DNA of 64,000 nt from RGIG5681 sp034180345 (GCA_034180345.1 JAXFOQ010000021.1:7303-71302); one strand, 5' to 3'. Numbered from the stretch's first letter, positions 7,892-17,782 are shown. A program made the numbers and translations. The notes: generated by a model not told the origin, from the sequence alone.

Positions 7892-8008
7892 GATTAGACA
7901 ATATTACGATTAGACATATTTTATCGATATAATTGTAACTATAACAATAAAATCTTACAATATAACAAGAATAATAATGTTATAAAAAACTAATATTATT
8001 GTCTAATC
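7892..8008. promoter_or_regulatory. repeated operator sites between the AraC and ABC genes
   Basis: GATTAGACAATA (7892-7903) is followed 17 bases later by GATTAGACATAT (7909-7920), and the inverse TATTGTCTAATC lies at 7997-8008 next to the ABC gene. Direct repeats at about 17-base spacing are typical AraC binding sites; the distant third copy could allow looping. Confidence 0.6.
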
Positions 8009-8027
8009 ATAATAAAAGGAGGATATT

Positions 8028-9779
8028 GTGTTTAAAGTATATAAAAAATTATTAAGTTATGTACCTAAGCAAAAATGGTTGGCCTATGTATCATTTTTCA
8101 TAACAACCATATCAGCATTACTTATTGCGTTTGGATATTATTATATGTATCATTTCTTAAAACAATTAATTGTATTTAAAGAGTATCAGCACGCCTTAAA
8201 TAATGCTATTTTAATTGTTTGTCTATTGTTTAGCGGTTCGATATTATATATTGTAGCTGTTTTGATTACCCATTTATTAGGTTTTAGATTGGAAACCAAT
8301 CTTAGAAAAAAGGGTATTGAAGGTTTGATGAATGCCAGCTTTAAATTTTTTGATTTGAATCCATCGGGTCGTGTACGAAAAATTATTGATGATAATGCCG
8401 CTCAAACACATACGATTATTGCTCATTTAATTCCCGATAATTCCAACGCCTTAATCAGTCCGCTATTATTTATCGGTATTGGTTTTATAGTCGATATTAA
8501 AGTTGGTATTGCCATTATCATTTTTACTGTTGTGGCAATTATATCAATTATGGGTATGGTCGGCAATAAAGAGTTTATGAGTATTTATCAAATGGCACTG
8601 GAAAAGTTGAGCAATGAAACGGTGGAATATGTGCGTGGTATGCCTGTGGTTAAAATATTCAAGTCTGATGTTAATTCGTTTAAGAGTCTACATCAAGCTA
8701 TTACCGATTATTCAACCCATTCACTTAAATATTCAATGAGCTGTCGTAATGCCTATGTCTTTTATCAATTAATATTCTTATCAGCCCTAGCGATTTTATT
8801 ACCGTTTATTGTGCTATTTATGGATATGAGTGTTAATCCTGAAATATTAGCAGTTAATTTAATTATGTTTACTTTTTTAACTGGTTTACTTTTTTCAAGT
8901 TTTATGCGAATTATGTATTTATCAATGTATTCATTCATGGGGATGCAGGCGGTTGAAAAACTTGAACAAATCTTTGATGAAATGCACCAAGATGCCATTG
9001 AATTTGGCAATGATCAAGAATTAAATGGTAGTGATATTGAATTTAAACATGTTAATTTCGGTTATGGTAAAGATTTGGTTATTAAAGATTTAAGTTTTAA
9101 GTTAGCCGCCAATAAAACCTATGCCTTTGTTGGGGCATCAGGAGGTGGTAAAAGTACCATTGCCAAATTAATTTCAGGTTTATATAAGATTGATTCAGGT
9201 GAAATATTAATTGGTGGTAAGAACATCACTTCACTTAATGAGGAAACATTGACCCGCAATATTGCCTTTGTCTTCCAAGACAGTAAATTATTTAAGATGA
9301 GTATTTTTGATAATGTGAAATTGGGTAATAAAAACGCTACTGATGAAGAAGTTATGCAAGCCTTACATTTGGCAGGTTGCGATGAATTATTGGCCAAATT
9401 ACCGCAAAGAGAAGATACCCTAATTGGTTCTAAGGGTATATATCTATCTGGTGGTGAAAAACAACGAATTGCGATTGCCCGTGCCATTCTTAAAGATGCT
9501 AAAATTATCATTATGGATGAGGCTAGTGCTGCCATTGATCCTGAAAATGAACACGAACTACAAAAGGCTTTTAAGAATTTAATTAAGCATAAAACCGTTA
9601 TCATGGTTGCTCATCGTCTAAGTAGTATTGCTTCGGTAGATGAGATTATGGTCATTGAAAAGGGTGAGATTATTGAACGCGGCAATGAACAGACATTATT
9701 AGCATCAGCAAGTAAATATCAATACTTTAAAGAATTATATAATCAGGCAAATGATTGGAGGTTGTGTGATGAAAAATAA
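8028..9779 (+). CDS. ABC transporter, fused permease and ATPase (first half)
   Basis: A 583-residue half-transporter with a six-span exporter-type membrane domain (about 1-320) and a C-terminal ATPase. Walker A is GASGGGKST, the signature LSGGEKQR and Walker B IIIMDEAS, with the H-loop in VAHRLSS; all are intact. It starts with GTG after AAAGGAGG. The next gene overlaps its 3' end and encodes a second half-transporter, so a heterodimer is likely. The divergent AraC gene suggests substrate-induced expression. The cargo could be a metal-chelator complex, peptide or drug; the sequence does not decide. Confidence 0.88.
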   Translation: MFKVYKKLLSYVPKQKWLAYVSFFITTISALLIAFGYYYMYHFLKQLIVFKEYQHALNNAILIVCLLFSGSILYIVAVLITHLLGFRLETNLRKKGIEGLMNASFKFFDLNPSGRVRKIIDDNAAQTHTIIAHLIPDNSNALISPLLFIGIGFIVDIKVGIAIIIFTVVAIISIMGMVGNKEFMSIYQMALEKLSNETVEYVRGMPVVKIFKSDVNSFKSLHQAITDYSTHSLKYSMSCRNAYVFYQLIFLSALAILLPFIVLFMDMSVNPEILAVNLIMFTFLTGLLFSSFMRIMYLSMYSFMGMQAVEKLEQIFDEMHQDAIEFGNDQELNGSDIEFKHVNFGYGKDLVIKDLSFKLAANKTYAFVGASGGGKSTIAKLISGLYKIDSGEILIGGKNITSLNEETLTRNIAFVFQDSKLFKMSIFDNVKLGNKNATDEEVMQALHLAGCDELLAKLPQREDTLIGSKGIYLSGGEKQRIAIARAILKDAKIIIMDEASAAIDPENEHELQKAFKNLIKHKTVIMVAHRLSSIASVDEIMVIEKGEIIERGNEQTLLASASKYQYFKELYNQANDWRLCDEK

Positions 9780-11490
9780 AATTAAAGAATTATTTGCATT
9801 AACCGATAATGGTGTTAATGATTTAATAAAATCATGCTGGGCATCATTTGTTGTATATTTTGTCAATTTATTACCCTCGATATTATTGATGTTGGTATTA
9901 AATGAATTGATTTTGAAGAAAATCAATGATCCTGTTATTTATTATCTTTTCTGTGCTGGGATTATTGTTGTAATGGCAGTTGCCTTATTTATTGAATATA
10001 ATGTTATGTATAATGCCACTTATAAAGAAGCGGCAAATTTGAGAATTGAATTAGCCAATAAATTAAGCAGGCTACCACTATCATATTTTTCAAAACATGA
10101 TTTAACTGATTTATCACAGACAATTATGTCTGATATTAATGCCATTGAACACGCCATGGGACATGCGATTGGTAAGACTGTTGGCTTTATTATGTTTTTT
10201 CCAATTATTGCCATCATGCTTTTGATGGGTAATTATAAATTAGGTTTGACAGTTATCATTACTAATTTATCCGTCTTTGTTTTCTTAGCTATTTCTAAAA
10301 AAATTCAACTTCGTGAGAATTTAAAATATTACCAAAGACTTCGAGATAATTCTGATAGTTTTCAAGAGGCTATTGAATTACAACAAGAAATTAAGAGTTA
10401 TAATCTTAAAAAACAAATTGGCGAAACCTTAAACGGTAAGATGGGCGATAGTGAAAAAATACATATTCGTGCCGAATTTACAGCTGGTCTATTAATACTG
10501 CTTTCAGGCCTGTCTTTGCAGTTGACCTTTCCGATTGTAGTAGCGATTGGCACCAGTTTATTGATCAATGGTGAAATCAATATCTTATATTTAATCGGCT
10601 ACATCCTAATATCAATTAAGATTAAAGATGCCATCGAAGCTATCTCGTTGAATATTGCTGAACTGTATTATATTGACAGTATGGTTAATCGAATTAAAGA
10701 AATTCAACAAACTAAAACCCAAAAGGGTATGGCTATCGAATTAAATAATTATGATATTGAATTAGAACATGTATCATTTGGTTATAGCGAAGATACCAAG
10801 GTGCTTAAGGATATAAGTTTTGTGGCTAAACAAAATGAAGTTACAGCCCTTGTTGGAGCTTCTGGTTGTGGTAAGACGAGTATTTTAAGACTAGTATCAA
10901 GACTTTATGATTATGATTCAGGAAGTATTAAGATTGATGGTAAAGATATTAAAAATATATCTACTGATTCCTTGTTTGAAAAAATATCTATTGTCTTTCA
11001 AGATGTAATTTTATTCAATGCCAGCATCATGGAAAACATTAGAATTGGTAATAAGAATGCCAGTGATGAAGAAGTTATTGAGGCGGCTAAACTGGCCAAC
11101 TGTGATGATTTCATCAATAATTTAAGTGATGGTTATCATACGGTAATCGGTGAAAATGGCGCCACCTTATCAGGTGGTGAGCGTCAACGCCTATCAATTG
11201 CCAGAGCCTTTTTAAAGAATGCTCCAATTATTATTCTTGATGAAATTTCAGCTTCGCTTGATGTTGAAAATGAGAAAAAAATTCAAGAGAGTTTAAACTT
11301 ACTAATTAAGAATAAAACAGTATTGATTATTTCTCACCGTCTTAAATCAATAGAAAATGCCAGCAAGATTGTAGTTTTAAATGATGGTATTGTCGAGGCG
11401 GTAGGCAGTCATAAAGAATTGCTTAATTCATCTAAGACCTATAAGAAATTAATTGATAATTCAAGGCTTGTTGAAGAGTTTACCTACTAG
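9769..11490 (+). CDS. ABC transporter, fused permease and ATPase (second half)
   Basis: About 573 residues with membrane domain (about 1-310) and ATPase: Walker A GASGCGKTS, signature LSGGERQR, Walker B IIILDEIS, H-loop ISHRLKS. ATG at 9769 is chosen because GGAGG at 9757-9761 is properly spaced; the in-frame ATG at 9751 lacks an RBS. It overlaps the preceding transporter gene by 11 bases, indicating coupled translation and a heterodimer. Both ATPase sites keep the catalytic glutamate, unlike many heterodimeric exporters with one degenerate site. Confidence 0.88.
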   Translation: MKNKIKELFALTDNGVNDLIKSCWASFVVYFVNLLPSILLMLVLNELILKKINDPVIYYLFCAGIIVVMAVALFIEYNVMYNATYKEAANLRIELANKLSRLPLSYFSKHDLTDLSQTIMSDINAIEHAMGHAIGKTVGFIMFFPIIAIMLLMGNYKLGLTVIITNLSVFVFLAISKKIQLRENLKYYQRLRDNSDSFQEAIELQQEIKSYNLKKQIGETLNGKMGDSEKIHIRAEFTAGLLILLSGLSLQLTFPIVVAIGTSLLINGEINILYLIGYILISIKIKDAIEAISLNIAELYYIDSMVNRIKEIQQTKTQKGMAIELNNYDIELEHVSFGYSEDTKVLKDISFVAKQNEVTALVGASGCGKTSILRLVSRLYDYDSGSIKIDGKDIKNISTDSLFEKISIVFQDVILFNASIMENIRIGNKNASDEEVIEAAKLANCDDFINNLSDGYHTVIGENGATLSGGERQRLSIARAFLKNAPIIILDEISASLDVENEKKIQESLNLLIKNKTVLIISHRLKSIENASKIVVLNDGIVEAVGSHKELLNSSKTYKKLIDNSRLVEEFTY

Positions 11491-11499
11491 TAATTTAAA

Positions 11500-11532
11500 G
11501 TGAATCTATGTAGTTTATAGGTTCACTTTTAT
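11500..11532 (+). terminator. terminator after the ABC pair
   Basis: GTGAATCTAT pairs with ATAGGTTCAC (one G-U) across a 7-base loop, followed by TTTTATT. Confidence 0.75.
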
Positions 11533-11584
11533 TATTGACTACAAATAGTACAGTTAGTATAATTAATACAGATTGGAGGATTGT

Positions 11585-14179
11585 ATGATCAATATCAAAA
11601 AACTTTATAAAACTTATAAATCTAAAAAAGGTCATCAGACAGTTGCCTTGAATAATTTAAATTTATCATTAAATGATAGGGGTATGTGCTTTATTTTAGG
11701 CAAGAGTGGTAGTGGTAAGAGTACCTTACTTAATATTTTAGGTGGTCTTGATGACTATGATAGAGGCAAAATGCAGGTCTATGATAAAGACTTTAAATCT
11801 TTTAAAAAACAAGATTTGGATTGTTACCGCAATACTTATGTCGGTTTTATTTTTCAGGAATATAATTTACTTGAAGAATATGATGTATATGAAAATGTGG
11901 TCATTGCTTTAAAGCTTCAAAATAAAAAGATTAATGATGATGAGGTTGATAAGGTTCTTGATAGTATGGAATTATTGGAACTTAAACATCGTAATATTAA
12001 TGAATTATCTGGCGGTCAAAAACAACGGGTAGCCATCGCCAGAGCCCTAATTAAAAAACCACAACTAATTCTTGCGGATGAACCAACCGGAAATCTTGAT
12101 AGTAAGACGGGGCTACAAATAATGGATATTCTTAAAAATATCAGTAAAAAATACTTGGTAGTGGTTGTATCGCATGATAATGAATTGGCTAATAAATATG
12201 CTGATCGTATTATTGAGATTGCTGATGGGGTTATTATCAATGATACCAATGTAGTTGAAGAAGTGCCTACTAACACAAAATACGAGGTTATTAAGTCTAA
12301 GCTACCGTTTAGGGATAGTTTTAAAATGGGCTTCAGCAGTTTGAAACATAAGAAGATTAGATTGTTTTTTACCCTGCTGTTGATTGTGTCATCACTGTTG
12401 TCATTTGGCTTATCCGATACGCTTTCATCATTAAACATTAATCAATCACATATTAAATTGATGAATGAAGATAAGATTAAACAATTTGAAGTTAGAACTG
12501 CCTATATCGATGCTGAAAGTGATGTTAAATTCCAATACTTTAAAGATGAAACAGCTTTAAAACAAACTGGTGAAAAACTTGGCATTGAACTTATACCTGC
12601 CTATAAGATTGCTGATAGACATAGTTTCCAAAGTCTTGTTGAAACATTTAATATTGCCAAAGAAGGCGGTGGAGAAACTTCATCTTATGAAGATTACATT
12701 ATTAATAATTTTTTATTAGAAAGCAAGATTATCACAACCCAAAACTTTGATAAGTTGATTACCGATAAAATTATCGGTAGTCTGCCAAATACTGAAAATG
12801 ACATCGTAATATCTGATGTTGTTGCTGATCTTATTATTAAATATGGCATTAATATTAAAGTTAAGGATGATGAAGATTTAGAAGCTTATAATGAAGTTTT
12901 ATATAAACCTCATAGCTATGAAGAAATAATTAAGGATCATAAACAACTTGAACTTGGTGGTTATAAAAAGGTATATATCACTGGTATTATCGACTATGAT
13001 AATGAATATTTAAAGAAATTTAGCCAACTTTTAAATAAGGGTGATAATTTAACGAAGGATGAAAAAAGCGAAGTTGCTGATTATATTGTTAGAAATATCC
13101 CTGTAGATATATTTGATAAATACAATAAGATTTACGCCAATGATAATTTTATAATTAGAAATCAAAGCGCCAATGAGCGTATTGATGATTTATTTCATTC
13201 TTTCTTTTTTGAAGGTAGAAAAGAATTTAATTTTATGGAACCAACAATCATTAAAGATACTATTACCTACTATAATGGCAGTGAATGGATTGAAACTGAT
13301 AAACTAAATGATGATGAATGTATTGTCAATGTTGCCCAACTACAAAATTTTGATCGGGGTAAATTCTACGATTCACTTAGAGAATATATTGATGATAGTC
13401 GTGATCCACGAAAATTAATTGAAGAATATTTTAAAAATAATTCTGAAATTGGAAAAGTGGAAACGGTAAGAGTGCGTAATACCAGCGTTGATGGTGGAAG
13501 TTATACACCTAATGAATACATTGATGAGATTAAGCTGAAAATTATTGGTATAACCTTTAATAAAAAAGATATTTATAGTAATAAAGTTATAGTTTCAAAA
13601 GAAAAATTTCAAAACTATTTAGTTAATGATTTGTATTTGGTTTCTGGTGTTGCCGATATGGAAAGTAGCAATCAATTATTATCATTATTAAATCAACACA
13701 CTTACGCTGAAGATGGCTTAGGTATTCAAAGTCCATTTACTTCATTATTAAATCGCAAAACTATGGTTAATGTACTTAAAATAATCACTTTCTATGCGAC
13801 AATCTTCTTTATGGTCTTTGCGGTTATTTTAGAATCTAACTTTATTTTCTCAAGCATTAATTATCGTAAAAAAGAAATTGGTATTTTAAGAGGTTTGGGC
13901 GCAAGACTGATTGATATTATTAAAATATTTGTTTGGGAAGGAATAACACTGGGATTGATTGGTGCCAATATCGCCTATGCGGGTTTGCTTGTTGTTGCAA
14001 GCTTATTGAATAATTTGTTCTATGAACATTCAAGGGTTATCTTTACTTTATTCAATGTTAATCTTCGACAATTAGTGCTTTTGAATATCTTGGTAATTAT
14101 CGTTTCAATGATTTCATCAATTCTTCCAATCATAAAATTATCAAAGTCTAAACCAATCGATATTATTTTAAATAAATGA
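11585..14179 (+). CDS. MacB-like ABC transporter, ATPase fused to FtsX-type permease
   Basis: About 864 residues. The N-terminal ATPase (1-220) has Walker A GKSGSGKST, signature LSGGQKQR and Walker B LILADEPTGNLD, the LolD/MacB/FtsE class. One membrane helix at about 250-270 precedes a large extracytoplasmic domain (about 275-725) and three C-terminal helices with FtsX character (YRKKEIGILRGLGA). This is the MacB topology of four spans per chain, so it should work as a homodimeric mechanotransmitter acting on peptides or envelope substrates. ATG at 11585 is used because GGAGG precedes it. Not obviously linked to a two-component system here. Confidence 0.85.
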   Translation: MINIKKLYKTYKSKKGHQTVALNNLNLSLNDRGMCFILGKSGSGKSTLLNILGGLDDYDRGKMQVYDKDFKSFKKQDLDCYRNTYVGFIFQEYNLLEEYDVYENVVIALKLQNKKINDDEVDKVLDSMELLELKHRNINELSGGQKQRVAIARALIKKPQLILADEPTGNLDSKTGLQIMDILKNISKKYLVVVVSHDNELANKYADRIIEIADGVIINDTNVVEEVPTNTKYEVIKSKLPFRDSFKMGFSSLKHKKIRLFFTLLLIVSSLLSFGLSDTLSSLNINQSHIKLMNEDKIKQFEVRTAYIDAESDVKFQYFKDETALKQTGEKLGIELIPAYKIADRHSFQSLVETFNIAKEGGGETSSYEDYIINNFLLESKIITTQNFDKLITDKIIGSLPNTENDIVISDVVADLIIKYGINIKVKDDEDLEAYNEVLYKPHSYEEIIKDHKQLELGGYKKVYITGIIDYDNEYLKKFSQLLNKGDNLTKDEKSEVADYIVRNIPVDIFDKYNKIYANDNFIIRNQSANERIDDLFHSFFFEGRKEFNFMEPTIIKDTITYYNGSEWIETDKLNDDECIVNVAQLQNFDRGKFYDSLREYIDDSRDPRKLIEEYFKNNSEIGKVETVRVRNTSVDGGSYTPNEYIDEIKLKIIGITFNKKDIYSNKVIVSKEKFQNYLVNDLYLVSGVADMESSNQLLSLLNQHTYAEDGLGIQSPFTSLLNRKTMVNVLKIITFYATIFFMVFAVILESNFIFSSINYRKKEIGILRGLGARLIDIIKIFVWEGITLGLIGANIAYAGLLVVASLLNNLFYEHSRVIFTLFNVNLRQLVLLNILVIIVSMISSILPIIKLSKSKPIDIILNK

Positions 14180-14230
14180 TGTATAAATAAAAGTATCTAA
14201 TTCTATTTTAAAAGATAGTAAAAATTATTA

Positions 14231-14274
14231 AACTTATTTCTGTTTTGAAAGTATCGAGCGGAAATAAGTTTTTA
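14231..14274 (+). terminator. terminator after the MacB-like gene
   Basis: AACTTATTTC (14231-14240) pairs perfectly with GAAATAAGTT (14261-14270) across a 20-base loop, followed by TTTAAATT. Confidence 0.6.
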
Positions 14275-14590
14275 AATTATTAGTTAAAAATATCACTTTA
14301 CATTTTTAGTCTAGTATAATTGCCTTGTAATATTATTATTTGCATTAATTCAATGATGTCAATTCATATATATATATATATATCAGTTGTTGTATTATAT
14401 GAAATGATAATGTTGAATTTTTTTGTTTAAAATGAATATAAAGTTTTTATTTTAAGTAGTAAAGATAAAATATATTTATTATTTTCAAAAAAGCATTGAT
14501 CAATAGATGAAATATTGATAGAAAGGTAGCTTATATTTATTTGGTTTAGCTTATAAGCGTAATTGAATAAATATAACAAAGGTATTAGGT
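14275..14590. other. AT-rich intergenic leader before the LPXTG gene
   Basis: No gene is seen. It contains a short TA-dinucleotide run at about 14367-14383 and several TATAAT-like boxes (for example near 14315), none with a convincing -35 at the right distance. If transcription starts near 14320 the surface-protein mRNA would have a leader of some 260 bases. Confidence 0.5.
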
Positions 14591-16372
14591 ATGAAAAAAA
14601 TCAAATTTAATTTTATTTCATTCATCACCATGTTATCTTTAATTGTTGGAATTATTGCTCCAGCAACATCGGTAGCAGCTGAAAACAATACTTTACAAGT
14701 GTCAAAATATGTTACAAAAGAAAATCGTACTTTGATATGTGGAGCAAATTCTAACGCTTCTATTTATGAAGGAGTATGGACGGCTAGCGTTCCAATGGCT
14801 GAGGTTATGAAACCTTATGAAGGTAAGATGAAAACAGCAGCTGCTGGTTTCTTTGGTCGAATTCCATATCCCCGGTCTAAGGATAAGAATGGTATTGCCT
14901 ATATTGAATACAATGTTCAATTCCCTCAAGGTGTAGTTGTTCAGGGTAGTGGAATAACTACCGACAGTCATAGTGTAATGTTTCCTAAGGCTGGTATTAA
15001 ACATAGCGTTGATAATAACAATGTAAAGTTTAAAATACCATTGACTGATGAAAATTGGGAAGGTGTATATAAGAAATATCAAGAAGATATGAATAATAAC
15101 CCTGAAACTAGAACGGTTGACTTAAAAATTCCATTTACTATTTATGCTGGAAATCAAACTCAAGCAGATGCTTATCAAAATAAAGAGATAGTTGGCACAG
15201 GTGATTTTACTTTCAATACCGGGTTTCTTGGTGCCACAACTTATCTGGCTGATAAATCGGTAATTTCTTTGGCTGATTTATTTTCAACCTGTTTTCCAAA
15301 GAAGGCTGAAAAAGTTAATGTAACTTTCAACCCTGGCAATCAAGCAGAGTTTGTTGATGGAGATAAAAATCCTAAAGTAATTGAAATTGAAAAAGGTCAA
15401 GTACTAACCGATGATCAATTACCTAAGGTTAAGGCGAAAGAAGGTTATGTATTTAATGGTTGGTCTATTTTGGATAATACTGGTGGTTTGACAGGCGCCT
15501 TCAACAACACCAATCCGATTAATGACAATTTAAATTTAATCGCCAATTGCAGTCCAAAAACTCCTATCCAACCGGTAGAAATCAACGAAACACTTAAGCT
15601 TGAAGCTGATATTCTAATTGGCAATGAAACAGAACATACTAAAGTATTTGAAACTACTAAAGATGCCAAACAATTATTTACAGGTCTATTAAATGTTAAA
15701 CCAATTAAAGATACTTTAAATAAGATTGAATTAGCATATCCAGGTATTCAAGCACAAAATATTAGTGTTAAGGATTGCGAATTCTTAATGACTTCAACCT
15801 TAGAAATTCCACAAGAGATGGACTTTGATCCAGCCAATGTAACAGCAGTTTTAGAAGGTGCTAATGGTAACTTCAAAATTAAAGATACTAAGGTTCAAGG
15901 AAGAAAAGTAACAGTAACTTTAACTACTACAAATGAAAACATTACTGCCTTTACTGAAATTCAAAAAGCTCTAGCAAATACTGATGATAACTTAAAGGTA
16001 ACATTAAGCGGAGTTAAATTTAATAATAGTTCAAAAGCTAATACTAACTATACTGTAAAAGGAAGTGTTGGAGGACATTTTACTGCCCAAGCAACTCATA
16101 ACCTAACAGGAAATACAATCAAATTTAATTTAACCTTCAAGGGTGAACAAAACCAAGCAGGTCAAGACTTTATCCTTGCAAGCCAACCTAACAACAAAGA
16201 CATTCAATTTACTTTGAAGTATTTGGAAACTCCAAATACCAAGCCACACATTAATGATAATAAATTACCTAATACCGGTAATGGTGGTGATATGCCAATG
16301 ATTGCTACTTCATTAGTGTTATTTATATGTTCTGCTGCTTTGGTGATGGTTGCTCGTCGTAAAGAAGCATAG
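14591..16372 (+). CDS. LPXTG-anchored surface protein
   Basis: A 593-residue secreted protein. It has an N-terminal signal peptide (about 1-30, ending ATSVAA), a large exported region, and a C-terminal sorting signal LPNTG followed by a hydrophobic stretch and RRKEA, so sortase should couple it to the cell wall. A Listeria-Bacteroides/InlB-type repeat is visible at about 243-292 (VTFNPGN ... GYVFNGWS). The N-terminal 200 residues and the region after 310 look beta-rich but match no family I recognise. It is likely an adhesin or other surface-exposed protein. No sortase gene lies in the window. The Shine-Dalgarno is weak. Confidence 0.82.
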   Translation: MKKIKFNFISFITMLSLIVGIIAPATSVAAENNTLQVSKYVTKENRTLICGANSNASIYEGVWTASVPMAEVMKPYEGKMKTAAAGFFGRIPYPRSKDKNGIAYIEYNVQFPQGVVVQGSGITTDSHSVMFPKAGIKHSVDNNNVKFKIPLTDENWEGVYKKYQEDMNNNPETRTVDLKIPFTIYAGNQTQADAYQNKEIVGTGDFTFNTGFLGATTYLADKSVISLADLFSTCFPKKAEKVNVTFNPGNQAEFVDGDKNPKVIEIEKGQVLTDDQLPKVKAKEGYVFNGWSILDNTGGLTGAFNNTNPINDNLNLIANCSPKTPIQPVEINETLKLEADILIGNETEHTKVFETTKDAKQLFTGLLNVKPIKDTLNKIELAYPGIQAQNISVKDCEFLMTSTLEIPQEMDFDPANVTAVLEGANGNFKIKDTKVQGRKVTVTLTTTNENITAFTEIQKALANTDDNLKVTLSGVKFNNSSKANTNYTVKGSVGGHFTAQATHNLTGNTIKFNLTFKGEQNQAGQDFILASQPNNKDIQFTLKYLETPNTKPHINDNKLPNTGNGGDMPMIATSLVLFICSAALVMVARRKEA

Positions 16373-16405
16373 AAGTAAATTAAATTATTTAACAATTATT
16401 ACATA

Positions 16406-16440
16406 AAGGGTATGTTTAATCATACCCTTGTGTATTTTTA
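16406..16440 (+). terminator. terminator after the LPXTG gene
   Basis: AAGGGTATG/CATACCCTT with loop TTTAAT, followed by a T-rich run. Confidence 0.8.
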
Positions 16441-16452
16441 TCACTATTAATC

Positions 16453-16481
16453 TTGCATAAGATAGTTATATTGATTATAAT
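16453..16481 (+). promoter_or_regulatory. promoter of rplK-rplA
   Basis: TTGCAT (16453-16458), a 17-base spacer and TATAAT (16476-16481) form a near-consensus vegetative promoter. The start site should fall at about 16488, just before the leader element. Confidence 0.8.
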
Positions 16482-16487
16482 AATTAG

Positions 16488-16521
16488 GCGTGGGAGGATT
16501 ATAACTTTATCCATAAACCAC
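16488..16521 (+). promoter_or_regulatory. putative L1-binding leader of the L11 operon
   Basis: The predicted leader begins with GTGGGAGG and closes with CCAC, forming a short GTGG/CCAC helix with purine-rich internal loop. This resembles the L1 site of 23S rRNA and known rplK leaders, so L1 feedback on translation is probable. The assignment rests on motif resemblance. Confidence 0.55.
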
Positions 16522-16539
16522 AAACCATAAGGAGGAAAT

Positions 16540-16965
16540 ATGGCTAAGAAAAAAGTTACAAAAATCTGTAAGCTTCAATTCATGGCAGGCGGTGCTAAAC
16601 CAGGACCAGCTCTTGCAAGTGCAGGTATTAATATGCCTCAATTCTGTACAGCATTCAATGATGCTACTAAAGACCGCAAGGGTGATGTAGTGCCTGTTGT
16701 TATTACAGCTTACGAAGACAAAACATTTGATTTTGTTTTAAAAACAACTCCAGCAGCAAATTTATTAATTAAGGCTGCTAAAGTTTCTAAAGGTTCTGGA
16801 AATGCAAAGACAACTAAGGTTGGTAGCATTAGTCTTGACCAATTAAGAGAAATTGCTGAATACAAGATGCCAGACTTGAATGCGAATGATGTTGAATCAG
16901 CGATGAAAATTGTTGCTGGTACAGCTCGCAATATGGGTATCACAGTGGAAGGAATGGATAAATAA
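16540..16965 (+). CDS. rplK: 50S ribosomal protein L11
   Basis: A 141-residue protein with the N-terminal KLQFMAGGAKPGPALASAGINM motif region and C-terminal rRNA-binding domain ending TARNMGITVEG. It forms the GTPase-associated stalk base. AAGGAGG precedes ATG. It is followed after two bases by rplA, but no rplJ-rplL follows here and nusG is far upstream. Confidence 0.97.
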   Translation: MAKKKVTKICKLQFMAGGAKPGPALASAGINMPQFCTAFNDATKDRKGDVVPVVITAYEDKTFDFVLKTTPAANLLIKAAKVSKGSGNAKTTKVGSISLDQLREIAEYKMPDLNANDVESAMKIVAGTARNMGITVEGMDK

Positions 16966-16967
16966 TT

Positions 16968-17651
16968 ATGGCTAAGACAAGTAAAAATTATCGTAAGTCA
17001 GTTGAATTAATTGAAAAAGATCATTTATATTCAGCTGTTGAAGCTTGTAGTTTAGCTAAGAAAACTGCTACTACAAAATTTGATTCAACTATCAGAGCTT
17101 CATTCAGATTAAATGTCGATCCACGACATGCTGATCAACAAATTCGTGGAGCTATGGTATTACCTAATGGTACAGGTAAAACTCAAAAAGTATTGGTTAT
17201 CACTCAAGGTGCAAAGGAAGAGGAAGCGAAAAATGCTGGTGCTGATTTTGTAGGTGGTAAAGATATGCTTGAAGACATCAAAAAAGGTTGGTTTGACTTT
17301 GATGTTATCGTTGCTACTCCTGATATGATGGGTGAGCTTGGTAAATTAGGTAAGGTATTAGGTCCTAAGGGTTTAATGCCAAATCCAAAAACAGGTACAG
17401 TTACCACTAATGTTGCAGCAGCTATTGAAGAAATTAAAAAGGGTAAAGTAGAATATCGTGTAGATAAAGAAGGAAATATCAATGTAATTATTGGTAAAGC
17501 AAGCTTCACTGATGAGGCATTGGCTGAAAACTTCAAATCACTTTACAATGTTATTTTTAAAGCTCGTCCAGCGGCAGTTAAGGGTCAATACATTAAGTCA
17601 GTTACTCTAAGTTCAACTATGGGTCCTGGCATTAAAGTAGAACACGATTAG
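16968..17651 (+). CDS. rplA: 50S ribosomal protein L1
   Basis: A 227-residue L1 with the expected two-domain sequence (FRLNVDPRHADQQIRG; LGPKGLMPNPKTGTV). It builds the mobile L1 stalk and is the probable autoregulator through the leader at 16488. The gene is complete and ends at a strong terminator. Its start nearly abuts the rplK stop; the RBS lies within rplK. Confidence 0.97.
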   Translation: MAKTSKNYRKSVELIEKDHLYSAVEACSLAKKTATTKFDSTIRASFRLNVDPRHADQQIRGAMVLPNGTGKTQKVLVITQGAKEEEAKNAGADFVGGKDMLEDIKKGWFDFDVIVATPDMMGELGKLGKVLGPKGLMPNPKTGTVTTNVAAAIEEIKKGKVEYRVDKEGNINVIIGKASFTDEALAENFKSLYNVIFKARPAAVKGQYIKSVTLSSTMGPGIKVEHD

Positions 17652-17659
17652 TAAATTTA

Positions 17660-17690
17660 AAATTAGAGATTATTCTCTAATTTTTTATTT
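17660..17690 (+). terminator. terminator after rplA
   Basis: AAATTAGAGA/TCTCTAATTT with loop TTAT and a T-rich tail. Confidence 0.85.
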
Positions 17691-17750
17691 TTGTGAAAAT
17701 AATTTTAGCATTTAATTGATTATATAGTTAATTTATCGGGGTTTTGGAAT

Positions 17751-17782
17751 ATAAAAGGAAGACTATTTAGTCTTCCTTTTAT
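17751..17782 (-). terminator. terminator of the cysK-cysE unit
   Basis: A perfect 15-base-arm hairpin: ATAAAAGGAAGACTA pairs with its complement around a two-base centre. It overlaps the last codons of the serine acetyltransferase frame on the minus strand. Confidence 0.75.

Noticed and set aside
9119..9604. Long minus-strand open frames inside the ABC and ribosomal genes
   Set aside because: They mirror the codon pattern of the plus-strand genes, lack RBS and have no recognisable motifs.
14367..14383. TA-dinucleotide run before the LPXTG gene (a second one near 52053)
   Set aside because: Short AT tracts are expected at this base composition; no sign of phase variation such as position inside a reading frame or a promoter spacer.
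11585..16372. Lantibiotic or bacteriocin locus formed by the MacB-like transporter and the LPXTG protein
   Set aside because: No modification enzyme or small precursor peptide gene lies between them and each has its own terminator.
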